Below, one piece after another: positions 39,742-49,137 of a stretch of 54,149 nt of DNA. How positions within the stretch are numbered: the first letter of the stretch is position 1; each line of letters starts with the position of its first letter. The stretch covers positions 1 through 54,149 of the forward strand of contig JASJAT010000003.1 of the NCBI GenBank assembly GCA_030066885.1, given 5' to 3'. This DNA is from Arenicellales bacterium. GTDB lineage: Bacteria > Pseudomonadota > Gammaproteobacteria > Arenicellales > JAANXG01. Below the pieces are notes generated by a model. It was not told where the DNA came from, did no database searches, and saw only the letters and a list, made by a program, of their open reading frames with translations. Both the position numbers and the translations under genes were made by a program.

Positions 39742-41157
39742 ATGAGTGTAGTTGCGCAAGATGTATTTTCTGATTATCACGTAGCAGACCTTTCCCAGGC
39801 CGAGTTCGGACGCAAAGAAATCGCTATCGCCGAAACCGAGATGCCCGGTTTGATGGCGACACGCGAAGAGTACGCCGGCCAACAACCGTTGAAGGGCGCC
39901 CGTATTGCAGGTTCCCTGCATATGACCATTCAAACCGCGGTGCTCATCGAGACTTTGGTTGCACTGGGGGCTAAAGTACGTTGGGCATCCTGCAATATTT
40001 TTTCAACCCAAGACCACGCAGCGGCCGCCATTGCCGCGCAGAACATCCCGGTTTTCGCTTTCAAGGGCGAGTCTTTGGAGGAATACTGGGAGTTTACCCA
40101 CCGCATTATGGAGTGGAAGGATGGCGGTACCCCTAACATGATCCTAGACGACGGGGGTGACGCCACGCTGTTGGTGACCCTGGGTGCTAAGGCCGAGGGT
40201 GATCCTTCCGTCCTTAACAACCCAACCAGCGAAGAAGAACGGGTGTTGTTTGCCGCCATTAAAAAGCGTCTGGAGAGCAGCCCAGGCTGGTACGGCAAGA
40301 TACTCAGCAATATTAGAGGTGTCACCGAGGAAACCACCACTGGCGTCAAGCGCTTATACCAGATGCAAGACAACGGCGAATTATCCTTCCCTGCCATCAA
40401 TGTCAATGACTCGGTCACTAAATCCAAGTTTGACAACTTATACGGTTGCAGAGAATCACTAGTTGACGGGATCAAGCGCGCTACCGATGTGATGGTGGCT
40501 GGCAAAATCGCTGTAGTTGCCGGCTACGGCGACGTTGGTAAAGGCTCTGCCCAGTCACTCCGTGGTCTTGGAGCAACTGTATGGATTACCGAGATCGACC
40601 CTATTTGTGCTCTGCAGGCCGCGATGGAGGGATATCGGGTAGTGACGATGGATGACGCCGCAGACAAAGCAGATATATTTGTGACCGCAACCGGTAACTA
40701 CCACGTCATTACCCACGAGCACATGCAAGCGATGAAAGACGAGGCTATCGTGTGCAACATTGGTCATTTTGACAACGAAATCGACATCGCATCCGTTGAG
40801 GGCTATACCTGGGAAAACATTAAACCTCAGGTCGACCATGTCATTTTCCCCGATGGCAAACGCATCATTCTGTTGGCAAGAGGACGTTTGGTTAACCTGG
40901 GTTGTGCTACGGGTCACCCAAGCTTTGTTATGTCCAACTCATTTACCAACCAAGTGTTGGCCCAAATAGAGCTGTGGACAAAGGGTGACAAATACCGCAA
41001 TGAAGTTTACACACTGCCTAAAAAACTTGACGAGCAAGTCGCCCGTCTGCATCTGAAAAAGATCGGCGCGAACTTGACCACATTGACTCAACAGCAGGCA
41101 GACTATATTGGGGTTTCCCCGCAAGGCCCGTACAAACCGGAACACTACCGGTACTGA
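39742..41157 (+). CDS. ahcY: adenosylhomocysteinase
   Basis: [61 protein letters not shown]-type motif; C-terminal KPEHYRY. Confidence 0.98.
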   Translation: MSVVAQDVFSDYHVADLSQAEFGRKEIAIAETEMPGLMATREEYAGQQPLKGARIAGSLHMTIQTAVLIETLVALGAKVRWASCNIFSTQDHAAAAIAAQNIPVFAFKGESLEEYWEFTHRIMEWKDGGTPNMILDDGGDATLLVTLGAKAEGDPSVLNNPTSEEERVLFAAIKKRLESSPGWYGKILSNIRGVTEETTTGVKRLYQMQDNGELSFPAINVNDSVTKSKFDNLYGCRESLVDGIKRATDVMVAGKIAVVAGYGDVGKGSAQSLRGLGATVWITEIDPICALQAAMEGYRVVTMDDAADKADIFVTATGNYHVITHEHMQAMKDEAIVCNIGHFDNEIDIASVEGYTWENIKPQVDHVIFPDGKRIILLARGRLVNLGCATGHPSFVMSNSFTNQVLAQIELWTKGDKYRNEVYTLPKKLDEQVARLHLKKIGANLTTLTQQQADYIGVSPQGPYKPEHYRY

Positions 41158-41280
41158 AACCAGGGGCCACACCTGCTCGCAATAACTGAGGTTTATGCCC
41201 CAAGGACGGGGCGTTGCAGGATTCTTGCTCGAATAATCCCCCGTCACCTCAGTGAACCGAAGTGACGACCAACTATGTTG

Positions 41281-41481
41281 TTAAGCGGGAACGTCTGGTA
41301 TTAGAGAGCTTCTCAGCCTAGCAATCGTGTCTTTCAGCTGTAACTTCTTCTTTTTCAAGCGCTTTAGCTGAATTTGGTCTACGTAAACTCCTTCTGCCAT
41401 GCGCTTTATGGCATCATCCAAATCACGATGTTCTGTTTCTAGCTCGATTAACCTCGTCTCGATTTGCTCTTCGGCACTCAT
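41281..41481 (-). CDS. DUF465 (YdcH-like) family protein
   Basis: 66 aa; LETEHRDLDDAIKRMAEG...LKRLKKKKLQLKDTIARL. Confidence 0.85.
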   Translation of the reverse strand: MSAEEQIETRLIELETEHRDLDDAIKRMAEGVYVDQIQLKRLKKKKLQLKDTIARLRSSLIPDVPA

Positions 41482-41536
41482 GGGGCATAATTAAATCAGA
41501 CCACAGCCATTCTTCAAAGCGTTTTAGATAAGTCCA

Positions 41537-41728
41537 ATGAATCCGCCAGAAACCTGGGAAATGATTGCTATCGGAGCCATCGCTTTGGTCGTTATCTTTC
41601 TGTTCCGTCCCGGTCTGAAAGAGGCATTTAAGCGAAGCAAAGAGGCCGAAAACAAGGACTGGAGCGGGGTATTATTGCCTATCGGTCTGGTGGTCTTATT
41701 CATTATCGTATTGATTTCTCTGGTCTGA
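41537..41728 (+). CDS. small two-TM membrane protein
   Basis: 63 aa, two hydrophobic segments around charged KRSKEAENKDW loop. Confidence 0.55.
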   Translation: MNPPETWEMIAIGAIALVVIFLFRPGLKEAFKRSKEAENKDWSGVLLPIGLVVLFIIVLISLV

Positions 41729-41794
41729 TCCCACTCGAGACCTCTCCTACTAGGTACTGAACCGAGCTAGTACCACGCTCGGGGATTAAAGAAC

Positions 41795-44410
41795 ATGGCT
41801 AAGAAACCAATAATCTACCTAAAGAATTACCAGCCGCCGGACTTTTTCATCGACACCGTCGAATTGGAATTCATTTTGGCTGAGGAGACCACGCGGGTTC
41901 GCAACAGGCTTTTACTCAGACGCAACGGCGACCATTCACGACCATTAGTGTTGGACGGTGAAGGATTGGAACTGAACTCCTTAAAAGTCAACGATGAACT
42001 GGTCCAGCCCAACGCTTGGTCAGTTTCAGGCGACAAACTGATTTTGCCTATATCGTTAGACAAATTTGTGGTTGAAACAGACGTGAGTATTCACCCGCAA
42101 GACAACACGACCTTGTCCGGTCTTTATTGCTCGAGTGGTAATTTTTGCACGCAATGTGAAGCAGAGGGATTCCGTAGAATAACCTACTTCGTGGATCGAC
42201 CCGACGTACTGAGTCGCTATAAAACAACAATAATCGCTGACCGAAATAAGTATCCGGTGCTGCTATCAAACGGTAACCTCGTCGCGCAAAGTGATATGAA
42301 AAACGGGTTGCATCGAGCTGTTTGGGAAGATCCGTTTCCCAAGCCATCTTATTTATTCGCGTTGGTGGCGGGAGATCTGTCTTATCTCCATGATGAATTC
42401 ACTACTTGTTCTGGGCGCAAAGTAGATCTGTACATCTATACCCAACACCACAACGTCGACAAATGCGGACACGCTATGACATCGTTGAAAAAGTCGATGC
42501 GGTGGGATGAACTGGTCTATGGCAGGGAGTGTGATCTCGATCGATATATGATCGTCGCCGTTGATGATTTCAATATGGGCGCTATGGAAAACAAGGGCCT
42601 AAATATTTTCAACTCTAAATATGTTCTGGCCAAACCAGAGACTGCCACCGATGCGGACTATGAAGCGATCGAAGGTGTTATTGCCCATGAGTACTTCCAT
42701 AATTGGTCTGGTAACAGAGTGACTTGCCGTGACTGGTTTCAGTTGAGCTTAAAAGAAGGCTTCACGGTGTTCCGCGATCAAGAGTTTAGTGCGGATATGG
42801 GATCACGTGGAGTTAAACGCATCCAAGATGTCAACGTGATACGAGAACATCAATTCTTAGAAGACACAGGACCGTTGGCCCACCCGGTTCGTCCTAAGTC
42901 TTATAAAGAAATAAATAACTTTTACACCGTGACCGTATACAACAAGGGCGCGGAAGTAGTTCGCATGCTTCAACAACTAGTTGGCGTCGAAGGTTTTCGA
43001 CGCGGCACTGATCACTACTTCAAAACCTTTGACGGACAAGCGGTGACTACCGATGATTTTGTAGACTCGATCGAAAGCCAAAATGACATTGATCTTAAAC
43101 AATTTAAACGTTGGTACGACCAGGCGGGGACACCGCAGCTAGAGTTGGAGCACCACTATTCCGCTGACAACAAGACCTATACACTGCAGGTGCAACAATC
43201 CTGCCCACCGACACCAAGGCAGAAAAACAAAAAACCGTTTTATATACCTTTGAAGATTGCGTTGCTGGACCCCAAGGGGGAACACCTCGACCTAAGCGCA
43301 AGCGGCCTAAAAGAAGAGGTATTGCACGTTCGAAAAAGAAAAGAATGCTTCGTTTATAAGGGGATATCCTCACCACCGGTTTTATCTGCCCTAAGAGGAT
43401 TCTCGGCACCGGTTAAAGTCAACGTCAACTACGATGACAAAGATTTGTATTTTCTCATGGTGCACGACACAGATCCGTTTTCCCGTTGGGATGCTGCACA
43501 ACGAGTGTCAACCAACCTAATACTCGCGTTAGCTGGGGAACCCCACGCGCAAAGGCAAACCATCGAGCCTCGATTTGTAGAAGCGATTCGTTCACTGCTC
43601 CAATCCGATGAAACGGATCGCGCCATGCTGGCCCAACTGCTCAAACTCCCAGCAGAGACTTATGTTAGTGAGTTTATGAAAGTAATCGACCCGGAATCCA
43701 TACACCAGGCTCGATCCTATTTAAAGAAGACGCTCGGCCAGATGCTTTGGGATGAGTTCCTTACGGTGTATCGCCGGTACGAAAATGATCTATACGAGAT
43801 AAGTGCTGAGTCTATCGGGCGCCGCAGGTTGAAGAACATCTGTCTCGACTATCTTTTGACTACAGATACGCCGGCCGCTCGAAAATTGGCTGTACAGCAG
43901 TTCGCAGCCGCCGACAATATGACTGATACCGTGGCCGCATTGACGGCCTTGAACGACTCACCCAGCTCTGACCGTGACAAGTTAATGGCAGAGTTTTATT
44001 CCAAATGGAAAAACGATAACCTCGTTGTAGACAAATGGTTGAGTTTGCATGCGACTTCACATTTACCCGCGACCCTTGACCAAGTAGAAAATCTTACCAA
44101 TCATGAGTCATTCAATATCCATAATCCAAATAGAATTCGGGCACTGATTGGTGCTTTCGCTCAAGGTAATGCCGTCCGCTTTCATGATGTCAGTGGGCGA
44201 GGCTACCGGTTCGTTTCGGACTATGTCATCGAGTTGGATAGACTCAATCCACAAGTGGCAGCACGTCTGGTCACTGTCTTCAACAGGTGGCTCCGTTACG
44301 ACGAAGTTCGTCAAGGGCTAATACAAACGCAGCTCCAACGCATCCTTGGTCAAAGCAAGCTCTCTAGTGACGTGGAGGAAATCGTTACCAAGGCCATGGT
44401 CCACGGGTAA
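41795..44410 (+). CDS. pepN: aminopeptidase N
   Basis: GAMENKGLN, VIAHEYFHNWSGNRVTCRDWFQLSLKEGFTVFRDQEF. Confidence 0.97.
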   Translation: MAKKPIIYLKNYQPPDFFIDTVELEFILAEETTRVRNRLLLRRNGDHSRPLVLDGEGLELNSLKVNDELVQPNAWSVSGDKLILPISLDKFVVETDVSIHPQDNTTLSGLYCSSGNFCTQCEAEGFRRITYFVDRPDVLSRYKTTIIADRNKYPVLLSNGNLVAQSDMKNGLHRAVWEDPFPKPSYLFALVAGDLSYLHDEFTTCSGRKVDLYIYTQHHNVDKCGHAMTSLKKSMRWDELVYGRECDLDRYMIVAVDDFNMGAMENKGLNIFNSKYVLAKPETATDADYEAIEGVIAHEYFHNWSGNRVTCRDWFQLSLKEGFTVFRDQEFSADMGSRGVKRIQDVNVIREHQFLEDTGPLAHPVRPKSYKEINNFYTVTVYNKGAEVVRMLQQLVGVEGFRRGTDHYFKTFDGQAVTTDDFVDSIESQNDIDLKQFKRWYDQAGTPQLELEHHYSADNKTYTLQVQQSCPPTPRQKNKKPFYIPLKIALLDPKGEHLDLSASGLKEEVLHVRKRKECFVYKGISSPPVLSALRGFSAPVKVNVNYDDKDLYFLMVHDTDPFSRWDAAQRVSTNLILALAGEPHAQRQTIEPRFVEAIRSLLQSDETDRAMLAQLLKLPAETYVSEFMKVIDPESIHQARSYLKKTLGQMLWDEFLTVYRRYENDLYEISAESIGRRRLKNICLDYLLTTDTPAARKLAVQQFAAADNMTDTVAALTALNDSPSSDRDKLMAEFYSKWKNDNLVVDKWLSLHATSHLPATLDQVENLTNHESFNIHNPNRIRALIGAFAQGNAVRFHDVSGRGYRFVSDYVIELDRLNPQVAARLVTVFNRWLRYDEVRQGLIQTQLQRILGQSKLSSDVEEIVTKAMVHG

Positions 44411-44420
44411 ACAAGTACAA

Positions 44421-46556
44421 ATGAAAAAATCAAAAATTGTTCTTGTACTGGTCATCATAGTTATCGTCGTCGCGTTTTTCGCTTTCGATTTGAGCCGATT
44501 TGTCAGCCCAGATTTCCTCAAACAGCAACAGGATAGTATCAATACCTACTACGAAAATAATCCCTGGCAAACCATTTTTATCTACTTCTTAATCTATGTC
44601 GTTATGGCAGCGCTTTCGCTGCCTGGTGCAATTTGGATTACGTTGATCGGCGGTGCCATCTTTGGCGTCCTTGTCGGCTCTATAGTTATTTCTTTCGCTT
44701 CCAGTATCGGTGCCACCTTGGCATTTCTGGTTGCGCGATTCTTGTTGCGGGATTGGGTACAGGACAGATTTGGAAATCGCCTAAATGCCGTAAATGAAGG
44801 TATAGAAAAGGATGGAGCGTTTTATCTCTTTACCTTGAGGATGATACCCATATTCCCATTCTGGCTGATCAACCTACTAATGGGGCTGACCAAGATACGC
44901 ACCTGGGTATTTTATGTAGTCAGCCAGATCGGCATGTTAACCGCAACCGTAATCTACGTGAACGCAGGTAGCCAACTGGCACAGATCGAATCTTTAAGTG
45001 GAATTTTGTCGCCGGGGCTACTCATTTCTTTGTCTCTTATTGGTATTTTCCCCTTGTTAGCCAAAAAATTTATTGAGTTTGTTAATGCAAAGAAAGTGTA
45101 TAGAGACTATCCGAAACCCGAGTCTTTTGACCGCAACATGGTTGTTATAGGTGCAGGCTCATCCGGGTTGGTTGCCTCATATATTGCAGCCGCGGTCAAA
45201 GCTAAAGTCACCCTGATAGAAAAGAACAGAATGGGCGGCGATTGCCTGAATACAGGTTGCGTTCCGTCCAAGGCATTGATTCGATCGGCCAAGTACATGA
45301 ATAACATAAAACGTGCCAGAGAGTTCGGCATAAAATCCGCCAGTGCCGAATTCGATTTCTCCGACGTGATGGAGCGTATTCAGAGTGTCATTAAGCAAAT
45401 AGAGCCACACGACTCGGTGGAACGATATACCAGCCTTGGAGTAGACGTCATTCAAGGGGAAGGGAAAATCACGTCGCCCTACCACGTTAAAGTTAATGGT
45501 GAAACATTAAGCACCAGGAATATTGTGATCGCTGCTGGTGCCTCCCCTCTGGTACCACCTATACCGGGCATCGACGACATGGGGTACTGGACTTCGGACA
45601 ATATATGGGAGATCCGAAAGCTCCCTAGGCGACTGGTGGTGCTGGGGGGCGGACCCATCGGTAGCGAACTGGCACAATGCTTCGCCAGATTCGGTACCCA
45701 GGTGATTCAAGTCGAAATGCTGCCCAGGTTACTGAATCGTGAGGACGTCGAAATATCCAAAATGATAAAAGATCGATTCGTGGAAGAGGGCATCGACGTC
45801 CGGTTGGAACACCGGGCTACCTCCTTCCGGCGATCAGGTGATAGCAACGTTCTGGTATGCGACCACAAGGGCGAAGAAGTGGAAATCGAGTTCGATAACT
45901 TGCTAGTGGCCTTAGGGCGTGCACCAAACACAAAAGGATACGGCTTAGAAGAACTCGGTATCCCGACGACCCGATCCGGTACAGTTGAAGTAAACGAATT
46001 CCTGCAGACAAAGTTTCCCAATATCTATGTTTGCGGGGACGCTGCGGGACCCTACCAGTTTACCCATGTGGGGTCACATCAGGCCTGGTTCGCAAGCGTT
46101 AACGCATTATTTGGTAGCTTTAGAAAGTTTAAAGTCGATTACTCTGTCATTCCCTGGGCAACCTTTACCGAACCCGAGGTTGCTCGTGTCGGCCTCAACG
46201 AACTGGAAGCCAAAGAGAAGAATGTCAACTACGAGGTAACCATCTATAACCTCGACAAACTCGATCGCGCCATTGCCGATCAATCTGCCGAAGGGCTAGT
46301 AAAGGTCCTCACCGTCCCTAATAAAGACAGGATATTGGGCGCGACAATCGTTGGAGAACATGCTGGCGAAATGATTACAGAATTTGTCACCGCCATGCGA
46401 CACGGGTTTGGCCTGAACAAGATTCTACGCACTATACATACGTATCCAACGTTGTCAGAGGCCAATAAGTATGTTGCCGGAGAGTGGAAACGCGCGCATG
46501 CCCCACAAAATGTATTGGCATGGCTAGAGAAATACCATCGCTGGCGCCTGAACTAA
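44421..46556 (+). CDS. fusion of TVP38/TMEM64 (DedA-like) membrane domain with a MerA/dihydrolipoamide dehydrogenase-like FAD disulfide oxidoreductase
   Basis: N-terminal multi-TM with ALSLPGAIWITLIGGAIFGVLVGSIV and FASSIGATLAFLVARFLLRD; then VVIGAGSSGLVASYIAAAV, GGDCLNTGCVPSKALI, HTYPTLSEANKY. True start ATG 44421 (track ORF starts at 44346). Confidence 0.92.
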   Translation: MKKSKIVLVLVIIVIVVAFFAFDLSRFVSPDFLKQQQDSINTYYENNPWQTIFIYFLIYVVMAALSLPGAIWITLIGGAIFGVLVGSIVISFASSIGATLAFLVARFLLRDWVQDRFGNRLNAVNEGIEKDGAFYLFTLRMIPIFPFWLINLLMGLTKIRTWVFYVVSQIGMLTATVIYVNAGSQLAQIESLSGILSPGLLISLSLIGIFPLLAKKFIEFVNAKKVYRDYPKPESFDRNMVVIGAGSSGLVASYIAAAVKAKVTLIEKNRMGGDCLNTGCVPSKALIRSAKYMNNIKRAREFGIKSASAEFDFSDVMERIQSVIKQIEPHDSVERYTSLGVDVIQGEGKITSPYHVKVNGETLSTRNIVIAAGASPLVPPIPGIDDMGYWTSDNIWEIRKLPRRLVVLGGGPIGSELAQCFARFGTQVIQVEMLPRLLNREDVEISKMIKDRFVEEGIDVRLEHRATSFRRSGDSNVLVCDHKGEEVEIEFDNLLVALGRAPNTKGYGLEELGIPTTRSGTVEVNEFLQTKFPNIYVCGDAAGPYQFTHVGSHQAWFASVNALFGSFRKFKVDYSVIPWATFTEPEVARVGLNELEAKEKNVNYEVTIYNLDKLDRAIADQSAEGLVKVLTVPNKDRILGATIVGEHAGEMITEFVTAMRHGFGLNKILRTIHTYPTLSEANKYVAGEWKRAHAPQNVLAWLEKYHRWRLN

Positions 46557-46637
46557 ACCAGATACAAATAGTTTTTAGCGGCACCCTCGCTGCGAATTAA
46601 CCACGCCTCCCCACAATCGATCGCCCCCCTCGCCTTA

Positions 46638-46744
46638 ATTTTCTCTCGCAAAGGCGCAAAGTCCGCTAAGAAAAGAATAACAATAACTATCTAAAACAAA
46701 GGATGAAATCTCTGCGAGCTTGGCGTCTTGGCGAGAGTATTAAT
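46638..46744. repeat. CTCTCGCAAAGGCGCAAAG inverted-repeat element
   Basis: left arm 46642-46669 ctctcgcaaaggcgcaaagtccgctaag; right arm 46715-46737 gagcttggcgtcttggcgagag. Confidence 0.75.
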
Positions 46745-46777
46745 TGGATGAAGTCGGCGTCAACCCCTAAGAATTTT

Positions 46778-47158
46778 CTAAAACTCGACTTTCATTTTCA
46801 GGTGTCTCCCTGTCAGTCGAAACGACAGCGGGCCTGTCTGGCCAAGCTCCAGTTTGAAATCTTGCTCATAATTTGTCGTTTGGTCGGACCTGAATTGTGT
46901 AGAAACACCGGAATCAAACGGAAAACAAGGCTGCATACAACGAATGGGGTCGTCTGCCGTTTTCCAATTGTTCTTATATCCAATATCTAGGATTCTGAGG
47001 TTACTACCTAAAAGCGGTGGGTGATGGGAATCCTCTTCCCCCAAACTTGGATTGACCACAAGTGTGCTCAGCACTATGCAAGAAATCAGCCGCAACCTGT
47101 GCAAACAGCGCAGTGTCGTTACCACTATCACTGGCATGTTGTTTCCTCCAACCTCCAT
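46778..47158 (-). CDS. short putative secreted protein
   Basis: 126 aa ORF with hydrophobic N-terminal segment and C-terminal ...LSFRLTGRHLKMKVEF; no family recognised. Confidence 0.4.
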   Translation of the reverse strand: MEVGGNNMPVIVVTTLRCLHRLRLISCIVLSTLVVNPSLGEEDSHHPPLLGSNLRILDIGYKNNWKTADDPIRCMQPCFPFDSGVSTQFRSDQTTNYEQDFKLELGQTGPLSFRLTGRHLKMKVEF

Positions 47159-47212
47159 TAAACATCTATCCGCCGTTTATTTTTAAGGTTAGGCGGTGTT
47201 TATGATTAACCG

Positions 47213-47247
47213 GTGGCGAATTCTGAGTGATTTCGCCACTTTTTTTG
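47213..47247 (+). terminator. intrinsic terminator-like hairpin with T8 tract
   Basis: GTGGCGAA-ttctgagtgat-TTCGCCAC followed by TTTTTTTT. Confidence 0.75.
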
Positions 47248-47300
47248 CATAATTAGAAACCCGGTTGATAATTAGTAACTCACCGGTGAGTCGATATATC

Positions 47301-48557
47301 TCAGCGTACGGTGCCCTCCAGCTTGTTGTTGATCATGAAAACTTCCGCAGGGAACTTCGCACCCGTGGCCGGATGCCGCAACGTCCGCTTTGTCACAAAA
47401 TCAAACAACAGGGGATTAATTCGATATATTTCGTTGAGAGCCTGTCTCTCGTGGTCGGTAATAAATCCATGGAATGCCAACACTTGCGTGCTAATGACAA
47501 CATTGATGGCGGGTAGGGGATAGTCGCTTCCGTTGACCAGGCGATCATGAATATCAGAGCGCTCCAGCAATTGCTTCAATGGCCCAGGCAAACGGTTAAA
47601 CTGGGTGATGGCTGAGATGTCCCCGAATAGATTGTCCCGGTAGTCGGGCGTGTCCATCATCTGCATAAATAATTCGAAGTTGTCTATCCACTTTCCGCTG
47701 CTGTTGTCCATACTTTGTCCCAGACTGCCCGCATGAGCCATGATCATCTTTAGGCCCTGGTCCAGAGCTCGCCGGAAAAGCAATGGGTTGCCCAATGCCT
47801 GATCCCGCTTGTCGGAAGATACGGCAAGTTCTTCACCGACGTGCGTCAACAATATCATCTGATTTTGCCGCAACGTGGAATAGTAGTCGTCTAGGGCGGG
47901 ATCATCGGGCTTCATGCCCTGAGCATTGGGTAACCATTTGACAAAACGCACCCCCTGCTGTGCCCAGTACTCGAGTCGCTCTATGGCATCTGGTCGGTAG
48001 GGATGCACAGATACCGCCAATGTAAAGAACTCAGGATAGCGGTCAGCTAGTGCGAATACATAGTCATTGGGAACATAGAACTCACTGCTTTCTACACTGC
48101 GCTTACCATTGGGTCTGTAATAGTAATCGAAAGCCAATAGTTGGTACTTTCCACGTATGGGGATTTGTTCAACCAACGACACCAACCGGCCAACGTACTG
48201 ATCATCGAAATGGGCTATATCCGTAATCCCCGCGCTGTTTAGAAACACGTCTCCTTTGATTTTGTGGTGCAGCCCCCACCAACTCAGTAGTCTGGGGCTT
48301 ACCCATGCCCCCGTTTGCGGCTGGTTCAGCCCAATGACATGTACGTGGTAATCCTTTAGTTTGCCCGCATCGATATCGGAAAAAGCCCGGTCAATGAGTG
48401 TTTGCGCAGCGACGCTGAATTTTTTATCAGAATTCGAGTCGTCGAAAGCACCACCGATGAGGCTTATGATCCATGAATATGAGATGAACAATGCGATCCC
48501 GCACACTGCAACTACAACGCTAAACCGTACCAACCACCCTCGGCCCGTCCTCAACAT
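47301..48557 (-). CDS. amidohydrolase family protein (metal-dependent TIM barrel), membrane-anchored
   Basis: N-terminal TM; YHVHVIGL, FVKWLPNAQGMKPDDP, ILLTHVGEE, MIMAHAGSLG, LVNGSDYPLP. Confidence 0.8.
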   Translation of the reverse strand: MLRTGRGWLVRFSVVVAVCGIALFISYSWIISLIGGAFDDSNSDKKFSVAAQTLIDRAFSDIDAGKLKDYHVHVIGLNQPQTGAWVSPRLLSWWGLHHKIKGDVFLNSAGITDIAHFDDQYVGRLVSLVEQIPIRGKYQLLAFDYYYRPNGKRSVESSEFYVPNDYVFALADRYPEFFTLAVSVHPYRPDAIERLEYWAQQGVRFVKWLPNAQGMKPDDPALDDYYSTLRQNQMILLTHVGEELAVSSDKRDQALGNPLLFRRALDQGLKMIMAHAGSLGQSMDNSSGKWIDNFELFMQMMDTPDYRDNLFGDISAITQFNRLPGPLKQLLERSDIHDRLVNGSDYPLPAINVVISTQVLAFHGFITDHERQALNEIYRINPLLFDFVTKRTLRHPATGAKFPAEVFMINNKLEGTVR

Positions 48558-48654
48558 TTATCCCTCGCCACGATCAAACAAAGGTTTAAGTAGGGGCGGT
48601 GTCCTCGCCGTGATCAAACGGGTGTATTAACGAGCGTCAGTACTTGCGCTATGA

Positions 48655-49137
48655 CTATTTCAAAAACAGCCGCTTACTGATTTCAAAGGTCGCTTTGTCA
48701 ACCCAATACTTGGTGGATAGACCAAATACAGAACGAATGGTTCCAACCGCTTGACCATCCACTATTTCCGGCAATAAAAGTCCCTGAAAAAGTACAATGA
48801 TATGGGAGTCGTTTTGTGTAAAACCGATCTTGTAATGCTTGAGGTCTTTTTGCTCTTCCGTTAGTTCGGGGATCTCCTTGAAATCTTCATAACAAGCCTG
48901 CCATGCTTTTAGGTAGGGTCCTGGAATCATATTTTGATCCGAATGCGGGCCTAAGAAGTCATCTTCTTCAATCTCAATACACCGATAGCCGTGATCAAAA
49001 ACGCATTCCGCTTGCAGATTCCTTACATACTCAATGCTCTTCTGCGTCGATTCTTGCATCTCTTCCCCGTAAGAGTTACTCAAATATAAGAATACACAAG
49101 CAACGATTACCCTGCCTAACACTATGAAGTTCATCAA
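48655..49137 (-). CDS. small secreted protein of unknown function, overlapping start with upstream gene
   Basis: 160 aa with N-terminal hydrophobic signal; start overlaps preceding stop by 4 bp (ATGA). Confidence 0.6.
   Translation of the reverse strand: MMNFIVLGRVIVACVFLYLSNSYGEEMQESTQKSIEYVRNLQAECVFDHGYRCIEIEEDDFLGPHSDQNMIPGPYLKAWQACYEDFKEIPELTEEQKDLKHYKIGFTQNDSHIIVLFQGLLLPEIVDGQAVGTIRSVFGLSTKYWVDKATFEISKRLFLK

Noticed and set aside
44346-44420. N-terminal extension of the TVP38-oxidoreductase fusion overlapping pepN
   Set aside because: Overlaps the pepN coding end; ATG at 44421 begins a typical membrane-protein N-terminus.
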